A stretch of DNA of 6,037 nt from Propionibacteriaceae bacterium. GTDB lineage: Bacteria; Actinomycetota; Actinomycetes; Propionibacteriales; Propionibacteriaceae. Shown here one piece after another: positions 1 through 5,444 of the stretch (position 1 is its first letter; the number at the start of each line of letters is the position of its first letter). The notes beneath the pieces are model-generated. The model made no database searches. It saw nothing but the letters and a program-made list of their open reading frames with translations, and had not been told where the DNA came from. Made by a program: the position numbers and the translations under genes. Location of the stretch: assembly GCA_030544185.1 (NCBI GenBank), contig JAUNRO010000201.1:1-6037 (forward strand), read 5' to 3'.

Positions 1-13
1 AATGTGTTCATGG

Positions 14-54
14 GCGTATGACTTTTTCCCGCTAAGCGGGTCAAAGTCATACGC
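14..54. repeat. Long two-part hairpin (inverted repeat), role unknown
   Basis: The 12-base arms 14-25 (GCGTATGACTTT) and 43-54 (AAAGTCATACGC) are perfectly complementary. Inside them, after a 2x2 mismatch (TT against TC), lies a second perfect 5-bp stem, CCCGC at 28-32 with GCGGG at 36-40, closed by a TAA loop. There is no T-run after either side, so it is not a textbook intrinsic terminator. It could still end transcription from a gene lying left of the window, or be a copy of a dispersed palindromic repeat. The structure is directly visible; the role is inference. Confidence 0.6.
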
Positions 55-90
55 ATCGCGCCCAGCACCGACGGGGCAAGCAACCACACA

Positions 91-174
91 CGCAGAATCC
101 ACGTCCAGCGCCCCACGCAGCAGCATTCGCCCTTGTCAGCCCCACTCGCGATCGGACTGGGCGTGGATTCTGCG
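91..174. repeat. 18-bp inverted repeat around a 48-base spacer
   Basis: Arm 91-108 (CGCAGAATCCACGTCCAG) is complementary to 157-174 (CTGGGCGTGGATTCTGCG) at 17 of 18 positions. The one mismatch, T104 against G161, would be a G-U pair in a plus-strand transcript, so that RNA could form an unbroken 18-bp stem. The enclosed 48 bases are C-rich and hold two direct copies of GCCCCAC (110-116 and 139-145). No open reading frame with coding character covers the region, and I see no obvious target duplication outside the arms. It may be a small non-autonomous repeat, an RNA structure or a protein-binding site; I cannot choose. Confidence 0.5.
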
Positions 175-217
175 CAGCTGGGCGACGCCACTTTCGTCAC
201 AGGGCCTAGTCCCAGAC

Positions 218-238
218 AGGGCTCAAGGGCCGAGCCCT
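218..238 (-). terminator. Possible stem-loop terminator overlapping the GNAT-like gene's stop
   Basis: AGGGCTC (218-224) and GAGCCCT (232-238) form a perfect 7-bp stem with a 7-base loop. On the minus strand the structure begins within the TAG stop of the small GNAT-like gene. There is no U-tract after it, which is common for terminator-like hairpins in high-GC Gram-positive bacteria but makes the call weak. Confidence 0.3.
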
Positions 239-614
239 AGTCGAGCAGGATCTCCGCCACTCCGCGCGCGGTCGCCCATTCCCGGGCGGCTGCGCGCAGC
301 GCTGCCTCGATGGGGACGCGGGGCTGGTCGGGGCGCACGAAGAGCCGATCGGTGCGGAGCACGCCGCCGCCGCGGGGCCGGCCCGGCCAGGGCAGCGGGC
401 GGAACCAGACCGTGACGAGCACTCCGGCATGCTCACCAAAGAGCTCGGCCCACCACGCGGGATGGAGATCGGGGGCCGCGAGCCACGCCTGGGCATACCG
501 ATCCAGGAAACCCGGCTCGCCCGGCAGCCCGTCTGCACGCGCGGCCTGGAGGATCAGCGCGGCGACCAGCAGTGCGTCGTCACGCGTGGCCTGGCGGACC
601 AGCACCCCCTCCAT
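237..614 (-). CDS. Small GNAT-like protein, C-terminally short and with a degenerate acetyl-CoA loop
   Basis: The 125-residue product reads like the first part of a GNAT N-acetyltransferase. It opens with VLVRQATRDDALLVAAL (residues 4-20), the usual first strand and helix. A central strand follows (GVLVTVWFRPLPWPG, 64-78), then LFVRPDQ (91-97), a helix (104-116) and a last strand VAEILLD (119-125). The acetyl-CoA pyrophosphate loop, normally R/Q-x-x-G-x-G/A after the V-R-P segment, reads PRVPIEAAL (98-106) with no glycine. The protein also ends where the family usually continues for another 20-40 residues containing the F-Y-E-x-x-G-F segment; I find no continuation after the stop in the same frame. 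The ATG at 614 was chosen because AAGG lies 8 bases upstream and GC-rich codon use begins there; the open frame runs back to 842 but looks non-coding. Catalytic activity is doubtful; it could be a non-enzymatic GNAT fold, a regulator or a decaying gene. It is divergent from the transporter gene and stands alone. Confidence 0.6.
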   Translation of the reverse strand: MEGVLVRQATRDDALLVAALILQAARADGLPGEPGFLDRYAQAWLAAPDLHPAWWAELFGEHAGVLVTVWFRPLPWPGRPRGGGVLRTDRLFVRPDQPRVPIEAALRAAAREWATARGVAEILLD

Positions 615-829
615 TGCGTCAGCCTTGCACATCGAAAGGACGAGGGGGAACAGCGCTGCGAGCGCACCGACAACGAATGTGTCTCGGTTTGGGACGCTGC
701 CGAACGGGTCCTTGTGCCGGTCAATGGAACGTCGGCACACTACATCAGGCGGGGGGAACCGGAGGGATCCCGACGCAAATTCGGCTTGTGGGAAGCACAA
801 AGCGCGGCTTCGACCGGGGCAGCCGGGGT

Positions 830-886
830 GGCCCCTAGGCATTCCTCGGAGTGCTCACGACAATGACTCCTGGCAGCCTAGGGGCC
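830..886. promoter_or_regulatory. Nested inverted repeat upstream of the transporter gene (possible operator or leader structure)
   Basis: GGCCCCTAGGC (830-840) and GCCTAGGGGCC (876-886) are perfectly complementary over 11 bp. Between them GGAGT (848-852) and ACTCC (866-870) form a second, inner stem around a 13-base loop. The left arm can also pair locally as GGGG (825-828) with CCCC (832-835), so two mutually exclusive folds exist. Each outer arm contains the palindrome CCTAGG. The element ends 53 bases before the transporter ATG, a position suited to an operator or an mRNA leader structure. The repeats are visible; the regulatory role is inferred. Confidence 0.4.
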
Positions 887-928
887 GAACCTGAGGATGC
901 CCCAGGAGCAAGAGAAGACTTAACGTGC

Positions 929-935
929 AAGGAGG
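929..935 (+). promoter_or_regulatory. Shine-Dalgarno that fixes the transporter start
   Basis: AAGGAGG is a perfect anti-16S match with 4 bases before the ATG at 940. A GTG at 925, in the same frame, would put this motif inside the coding sequence, so the ATG is preferred although the spacing is short. Confidence 0.8.
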
Positions 936-939
936 CACA

Positions 940-2865
940 ATGTCGCAGGCAACTGCTGCACCACCTTTGGACTATGAGAGCCCGGAGATGCAAAAGAAGC
1001 GCCGCAGCACCGTGGCGTGGGTCGTGGGCCTTGCGTTCCTCGGCCTCGTGTTCGACGGCTATGACCTGGTCGTCTATGGCGCGGTGCTGCCGCGGTTCAT
1101 GATCGGTGAGCCAGGCAATGCCGTCCTCGGCGATCCGCTGAGCCCTGCGCAGGCCGGCGTCGTCGGTTCCTACGCGATGATCGGCGTCATGATCGGCGCC
1201 CTCGTCGCCGGCACCATCGGCGACATCATCGGCCGCCGACTGGTCATGCTCGGGTCGCTCGCCTGGTTCTCGATCGGCATGGCACTCAGCGCATTCGCCG
1301 GCAGCGTGATGATGTTCAGCATCTGGCGCGTCTTCACCGGCCTCGGTGTCGGTGCCCTGGTCGGCATCACCGGCGCGATCGTGGCGGAGTTCGCCCCGCC
1401 CGGGAAGAAGAACCTGGCCACCGCGGTCGTCCATGCCGGCGTTCCGATGGGCTCGCTGCTCTCGGCGCTGCTCGCCATCGGGATTCTGTCGCCGATGAAC
1501 GCCTCCATCGCCGAGCACACCGCAGACTTCCGCGTCATGTTCCTGATCGGCGCCCTGCCGCTGGTCACGGTGCTGCCCCTCGCGATCTGGAAGCTGCCCG
1601 AGTCCGTGGCCTGGCTCGCCTCGCGCGGCAAGATGGACAAGGCCCTCGAGGTCTCCCGCAAGACCGGTGTCCCGATCCCCGAGGCTCCTCCGGCGCGCCA
1701 GGAGACGGCCAAGGCCAGCGACTCCCGCTCCGGCTGGGCCGGCCTGTTCAGCGCCTATCTGTTCCCGACCATCCTCATCGGCCTGATCTCGGCGCTCTGC
1801 CTGCTGCTGGTCTATTCGCTGAACACCTGGCTGCCCAAGATCATGCTGCCGGTGCTCGGCTCCAGCGGCTCGCTGGCGCTGCTGCTGGTCCTCAACGGTG
1901 GCGCGATGCTCGGCACGCTGTTCGGCTCGCGCCTGGCTGACAAGTTCAGCCCGCAGCGCATCGTCGCCGTCGGCTTCGTGGTCGGCGTGGTCGCGATCGG
2001 CATCATCGGTCTCCTCGCCTCCACCATCGATCTGCCGACCGAAGAGCAGGTCCAGCAGGGCATGACCGCCGAGGTCGGCATCGCCATCGTCTTGCTGCTG
2101 CTCGCCACGATCGCCCTGGTGGGCGTTGGCACCTCGGGTGTCCAGACGCTGATCTATGCGATGGCCGCAAACTACTACCGCACCAACGTCCGCGCTGCCG
2201 GCGTGGCCTGGACCGGTGGCTTCGGCCGCCTGGGCGGTGTGTTCGGCCCGATCATCGGTGGCGCTCTTGCGGCGGTCTTCGTGGGTTCGATCGAGATGAT
2301 CTTCTATGTGCTGGCCGGCGTCGCCCTGCTCGCCATGGTGCTCACGCTCATCCTCCCGCAGCCGAAGACCGAAGCGGTGGCCGAGCAGATCGAGGCCTCC
2401 GTGACGGCTCCGGCGCTCGCGGCACCGGCCGCGGAGAAGTCGGCGCTCTATGGCACGATCATGGCCGTGGTTGACGAGACCGGCAACGAGCTCACCCGCA
2501 CTCGAATCTCCGAGTTCGTGTCGCTCACCGGCAACAGGGTCCACCTCGTCTATCTGGCCCCCGAGCGCGTCATCGCCGGCGAGGTCAGCGACAACGACGT
2601 GGCCATCGACCCGCGGCATGTCCGCAACCTGCAGGACTACGTCAACCGCGTCACCGAGCAGGGCATCCAGACCAGCGGTCAGGTGCTCACCGCGACCCTG
2701 TTCGGCCGCGGCGACGCCGTGGTCGATCTCGCGGAGCAGCTGCAGGCCGACCTGATCATCCTCAACACTGAGGAGGGTGGCCAGCGCGCCAAGGCGGCCC
2801 TCGCCGAGGACGTCGCCCGCAGCAACCCGAAGATGGCGGTGCTCATCGCCCGCTCGACCCAGTGA
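940..2865 (+). CDS. Aromatic acid:H+ symporter-type MFS transporter fused to a C-terminal Usp-like domain
   Basis: This 641-residue inner-membrane protein has an N-terminal transporter of about 450 residues (roughly 25-475) and an added cytosolic domain. The first helix carries DGYD (39-42), the acidic motif of the AAHS family of PcaK and BenK, which take up aromatic acids with protons. Loop 2-3 has the MFS motif A as GTIGDIIGRR (91-100), and helix 4 has R130 with the glycine pattern GLGVGA. NTWLPKIM (295-302) and RAAGVAWTGGFGRLGG (418-433) are also family-typical. A soluble loop with charged residues spans about 226-265. After an Ala/Pro-rich linker (about 476-500), residues 503-639 show an alternating strand-helix pattern of a universal stress protein: TIMAVVDE, VHLVYLA, QVLTATL, GDAVVDLAEQ, ADLIILN, MAVLIAR. 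The ATP-binding G-x2-G-x9-G-S/T signature is not intact (TEEGGQRAKAALAEDVAR), so it resembles non-ATP-binding UspA more than ATP-binding types. Family members usually end near 450 residues. The substrate is unknown: no aromatic catabolic gene is nearby, and AAHS-like transporters are often misnamed by substrate. The gene appears monocistronic. Confidence 0.88.
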   Translation: MSQATAAPPLDYESPEMQKKRRSTVAWVVGLAFLGLVFDGYDLVVYGAVLPRFMIGEPGNAVLGDPLSPAQAGVVGSYAMIGVMIGALVAGTIGDIIGRRLVMLGSLAWFSIGMALSAFAGSVMMFSIWRVFTGLGVGALVGITGAIVAEFAPPGKKNLATAVVHAGVPMGSLLSALLAIGILSPMNASIAEHTADFRVMFLIGALPLVTVLPLAIWKLPESVAWLASRGKMDKALEVSRKTGVPIPEAPPARQETAKASDSRSGWAGLFSAYLFPTILIGLISALCLLLVYSLNTWLPKIMLPVLGSSGSLALLLVLNGGAMLGTLFGSRLADKFSPQRIVAVGFVVGVVAIGIIGLLASTIDLPTEEQVQQGMTAEVGIAIVLLLLATIALVGVGTSGVQTLIYAMAANYYRTNVRAAGVAWTGGFGRLGGVFGPIIGGALAAVFVGSIEMIFYVLAGVALLAMVLTLILPQPKTEAVAEQIEASVTAPALAAPAAEKSALYGTIMAVVDETGNELTRTRISEFVSLTGNRVHLVYLAPERVIAGEVSDNDVAIDPRHVRNLQDYVNRVTEQGIQTSGQVLTATLFGRGDAVVDLAEQLQADLIILNTEEGGQRAKAALAEDVARSNPKMAVLIARSTQ

Positions 2866-2885
2866 CCTCACGCTAGGTCTTCCGC

Positions 2886-2920
2886 CATCAGCCCCCGGCC
2901 ATCAGGGCCGGGGGCTGATG
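2886..2920. terminator. Strong, probably bidirectional terminator between convergent genes
   Basis: CATCAGCCCCCGGCC (2886-2900) and GGCCGGGGGCTGATG (2906-2920) form a perfect 15-bp stem with the 5-base loop ATCAG. It lies 20 bases after the transporter stop and 47 bases beyond the glpD stop on the other strand. Only a short weak T-stretch (CATTTCC) follows on the plus strand and none on the minus strand. Position and stem stability make it the likely end of both transcripts. Confidence 0.85.
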
Positions 2921-2932
2921 CATTTCCTGAGC

Positions 2933-2956
2933 GGTCCCGCGGGAACGTCGCGGACC
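2933..2956 (-). terminator. Second hairpin just downstream of glpD
   Basis: GGTCC (2933-2937) pairs with GGACC (2952-2956), and after a single bulged C the stem continues as GCG (2939-2941) with CGC (2949-2951) around a 7-base loop. It begins 11 bases after the glpD stop on the minus strand, in front of the stronger 2886-2920 hairpin. It could be an auxiliary 3'-end structure of the glpD transcript. It has no U-tract. Confidence 0.35.
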
Positions 2957-2967
2957 GGTGGGGCTCG

Positions 2968-4695
2968 TCAGGTGCGGTGCAGCGGGACCAGATCCGGCAC
3001 CGCCAGGCGTACGCTCGCCGCCGACGCATCGTCCGCCTCCACCCCCGCCGCCTCGACCGCAGCCACGCGCGAGCGCCACGCCTGCTGTTCCCGCGCGGCG
3101 TCCTCGGCCGACCAGCCGAGCAGGGGCGCCACGACCTCGCAGATCTCGGCCATCGCGGCCACCCCCCGGTCGGGGGTCTCCATCGCCAGCCGGAGACGGT
3201 GGAGCAGGATGTCCTCCAGGTGCAGGGCGCCCTCGCGCAGGACGGCGTACGCCGCCTCGGCGCGCAGATAGGCCGGTGCCGCGGTGAGCGATGTGAGCCA
3301 GTCCGGGTGCTCGTCGATCAGCTCGAGCAGGTCGGCGATATCGCTGCCATAGCGGCTGATCAGGTGCTCGATCCGGGCATCGTCCCAGCCCAGGCGCGGG
3401 GCGCGCCGCTGCAGGTCCGCAGCCGCGGCGGCGACCCCGGCACCACCGACGAGCGGCGTCCGGTCGGTGATCGACGGGTTCTGCTCGGCGTTCCGGGCGC
3501 CCAGCGCGAAGTCGACGGCATCCTCCGCCATCGCCCGATAGGTCGTCAGCTTCCCGCCCGCGATGACGATGAGCCCGGGCGCGACCTCGCTGACGGTGTG
3601 CTCGCGCGACACCTTCGTCGAGGAGGTCGGATCGGCGGGCTGGAGCAGCGGTCGCAGCCCGGCCCAGGTGCTGATCACGTCGGCGCGGGTGAGGTTGCTC
3701 GCCAGGACGGCGTTGGCCTGCTCCAGCACATAGTCGATATCGCCCGCGGTCGCGACCGGGTGCAGCCGGTCGGGCTCCCACACGGTGTCGGTGGTGCCGA
3801 TCACCCAATAGCGCTGCCACGGGATGATGAACAGCACCGACTTCTCGGTCCGCAGGAACAAGCCCGTGTCGCCACGGATCCGGGACCTGTCGAAGACCAG
3901 GTGGATGCCCTTGCTGGCGAGCACCTTGAGGCCCTCGCCCTCGCCCAGCCCGGCGAGCCGCTCGGTGTCCTCGGTCCACACACCGGTGGCGGAGATGACG
4001 CGGCTCGCCCGGATCGTGTGGCGCGCACCGGTCTCGAGGTCGGCGATCTCGGCCCCGGTCACCCGCTCACCGTCGCGCACGAGCCCGACGGCCTGGGTGC
4101 GCGACGCGGCGTACGCCCCGTAGCGGGCCGCCGTGCGCACCAGGGCGATCACCAGCCGTGCATCGTCGACCCGGGCGTCATAGAAGCGGATCGCCCCCAC
4201 CAGCTGATCCGGCCGCAGATCGGGGAACCGCTCGAGCGCCTGGGTGCGGGAATAGTGCTTCTGGATCGGCACCCGGGCGCCGTGGGAGCCGACCTGGGCG
4301 AGGGTGTCATAGAGACCGACACCGACCGCCGAATAGCCACGCTCGACCACCGGGGTCTTCAGCGGCCACAGGAACGGCTGGGCCGTGACGAGGTGGGGCG
4401 CGAGCTTCTCCAGCAGCAGTCCCCGCTCGCTGAGGGCCTCGGCGACCAGGCCGAAGTCGAGGTTGTAGAGATAGCGCAGCCCCCCATGCACCAACCGCGA
4501 GGACCGCGACGAGGTGCCGGCGGCCCAGTCCTGCATCTCCACGATGCCCGTCCGCAGCCCGCGGGTCGTGGCGTCCAGCGCGATCCCGGCACCGGTGATC
4601 CCGCCGCCGATCACCAGGACGTCGAGGCCGTCGGGATCGGCCATCGCGGCCAGCGCCGCGGAGCGGGTGTGCCGGGTCAACGCGCTCAGGGTCAC
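2968..4695 (-). CDS. glpD: FAD-dependent glycerol-3-phosphate dehydrogenase
   Basis: This peripheral membrane enzyme oxidises sn-glycerol-3-phosphate to dihydroxyacetone phosphate and passes electrons to the quinone pool. The 575-residue product has the dinucleotide-binding motif GGGITGAG (30-37) and the family signature GTSSRSSRLVHGGLRYL (60-76). IIPWQRYWVIGTTDT (290-304), GLRPL (346-350) and GGKLTTYR (380-387) follow in the FAD/substrate domain. The C-terminal helical domain (about 407-540) includes EGALHLEDILLHR. Length and order agree with bacterial GlpD, so it looks intact. The start is uncertain. GTG 4695 aligns with the N-terminus I recall for mycobacterial GlpD1, and TAGACT at 4708-4703 would be a -10 box for a leaderless transcript beginning at that GTG. 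The alternative is the in-frame ATG at 4746, overlapping the Nudix stop as TGATG and adding 17 residues, but those contain CCA, CCT and AGA codons unlike the rest. It follows the Nudix gene on the same strand and ends at the convergent terminators. No glpF or glpK is in the window. Confidence 0.93.
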   Translation of the reverse strand: MTLSALTRHTRSAALAAMADPDGLDVLVIGGGITGAGIALDATTRGLRTGIVEMQDWAAGTSSRSSRLVHGGLRYLYNLDFGLVAEALSERGLLLEKLAPHLVTAQPFLWPLKTPVVERGYSAVGVGLYDTLAQVGSHGARVPIQKHYSRTQALERFPDLRPDQLVGAIRFYDARVDDARLVIALVRTAARYGAYAASRTQAVGLVRDGERVTGAEIADLETGARHTIRASRVISATGVWTEDTERLAGLGEGEGLKVLASKGIHLVFDRSRIRGDTGLFLRTEKSVLFIIPWQRYWVIGTTDTVWEPDRLHPVATAGDIDYVLEQANAVLASNLTRADVISTWAGLRPLLQPADPTSSTKVSREHTVSEVAPGLIVIAGGKLTTYRAMAEDAVDFALGARNAEQNPSITDRTPLVGGAGVAAAAADLQRRAPRLGWDDARIEHLISRYGSDIADLLELIDEHPDWLTSLTAAPAYLRAEAAYAVLREGALHLEDILLHRLRLAMETPDRGVAAMAEICEVVAPLLGWSAEDAAREQQAWRSRVAAVEAAGVEADDASAASVRLAVPDLVPLHRT

Positions 4696-4702
4696 GCTCC
4701 GG

Positions 4703-4708
4703 AGTCTA
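4703..4708 (-). promoter_or_regulatory. Candidate -10 box for a leaderless glpD transcript
   Basis: Read on the minus strand the hexamer is TAGACT, fitting the actinobacterial TANNNT -10 pattern. It is followed by 7 bases (CCGGAGC) and then the GTG at 4695, so transcription would begin on the start codon itself. The upstream -35 area (ACGTGG at 17-base spacing) is poor. A GGAG lies only one base before the GTG, too close to act as a normal ribosome-binding site. Confidence 0.35.
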
Positions 4709-4745
4709 GGTGGCGAGCGCACGGTCCACGTCCCGGCCCGGTCCA

Positions 4746-5444
4746 TCAATGCGTGGCGGCTCCGGTGCCGGGGTCGGTGCGGGAGCGCTCGCGCATGAAC
4801 CGCGCGGGGATCTCCACCTGGTCGGCCCGGTTCCACGTGCGCGCCCACCCCGCGAGATCGAGCAACCCGTCGAGCAGATGGGCGGTCAGACCCCAGATGA
4901 ACAGCTCGTCGGCGAGGAACGCCGGGCCGTGATAGCCCGACGGGTGGCGGGCGATGCGCCGGTTGGCGGGGTCGACGAGATGGCTGACGGGGATGTGGTG
5001 GACGGACTCGACCTCGGCACGATCCCGCGCATACACCTCATGGGGGTCCACCCACCAGCCCACCACCGTGGTCACATCGAACCCGGACACAGCGACATGC
5101 GCGGCGGGCAGGGAGCCGAGCAGGCGCACGGTGTCACGGCGCAGCCCGATCTCCTCGTCGGCTTCCCGCAGCGCGGCATCCTCGACGCTCGGATCGCCCG
5201 GATCGACACCGCCGCCGGGGAAGGCGATCTGACCAGCGTGGTGACGCAGGCTGTGGGCGCGCTCCAGGACGGTGAGCACCGGCTCATCGTTCGACGCCAC
5301 CGAGAACAGCGCCAACACCGCCGCCTGCCGCGCGGCGTTGCCGACGGCCGGGCGGTCGGCAACGACCTGATCCGCCAGCTCGGCCCTGGTCAGGCTGCTC
5401 TCGAGGCGGCGCAGCGGCTGCGGGACCTGCGTGGAATCGTTCAC
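4746..5444 (-). CDS. CoA pyrophosphatase-type Nudix hydrolase
   Basis: The 232-residue cytosolic protein has the Nudix fold with the CoA-specific extension. SLRHHAGQIAFPGGGVDPGD (65-84) is the NUDIX-CoA region seen in E. coli NudL and yeast Pcd1 relatives, and AALREADEEIGL (90-101) is the metal-binding Nudix box, with R93, E94, E97, E98 and G100. ELFIWGLTAHLLDGL (180-194) matches the conserved C-terminal helix of this subfamily. Members hydrolyse CoA or acyl-CoA to phosphopantetheine products and 3',5'-ADP, probably as housecleaning; the exact substrate here is inferred. The GTG start at 5444 shares four bases (GTGA) with the thioredoxin stop, indicating translational coupling; a G-rich stretch about 8 bases upstream is a weak ribosome-binding site. 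The open frame extends upstream to 5762, but only as a shadow of the thioredoxin gene. In M. tuberculosis the orthologous neighbour pair is Rv3673c-Rv3672c, from memory. Confidence 0.9.
   Translation of the reverse strand: MNDSTQVPQPLRRLESSLTRAELADQVVADRPAVGNAARQAAVLALFSVASNDEPVLTVLERAHSLRHHAGQIAFPGGGVDPGDPSVEDAALREADEEIGLRRDTVRLLGSLPAAHVAVSGFDVTTVVGWWVDPHEVYARDRAEVESVHHIPVSHLVDPANRRIARHPSGYHGPAFLADELFIWGLTAHLLDGLLDLAGWARTWNRADQVEIPARFMRERSRTDPGTGAATH

Larger units (their letters stand above)
615..939. other. Divergent intergenic region between the GNAT-like and transporter genes
   Basis: These 325 bases must carry the start signals for both flanking genes, which are transcribed away from each other. 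I find no pair of -35 and -10 hexamers good enough to report on either strand. The visible content is an AAGG ribosome-binding site for the minus-strand gene near 623-626, the nested inverted repeat at 830-886, and the strong Shine-Dalgarno at 929-935. Frames open through it on both strands lack the GC-rich third positions of the real genes and carry no recognisable motifs. Two of the window's six CTAG tetramers, otherwise absent from its genes, are here. Confidence 0.6.

Noticed and set aside
2..415. Plus-strand open frame at the left edge
   Set aside because: It crosses both inverted repeats and overlaps the GNAT-like gene; its product is serine/arginine/proline-rich with no domain.
615..842. 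N-terminal extension of the GNAT-like gene to 842
   Set aside because: The extra residues lack GC-rich third positions and family similarity; a ribosome-binding site is present at the internal ATG 614 instead.
921..926. TAACGT as a -10 box for the transporter
   Set aside because: Transcription would start at or inside the perfect Shine-Dalgarno at 929-935, removing part of it, so a promoter here makes little sense.
835..2871. Long minus-strand open frame opposite the transporter gene (678 codons)
   Set aside because: Its product is low-complexity, rich in D, H, R, E, G and A with no motif, as expected from the antisense of a high-GC gene; the plus strand encodes a clear membrane transporter.
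2977..4932. Long plus-strand open frame opposite glpD
   Set aside because: Antisense shadow of a complete GlpD; composition rich in R, G, P and D with no recognisable domain, and it runs into the Nudix gene.
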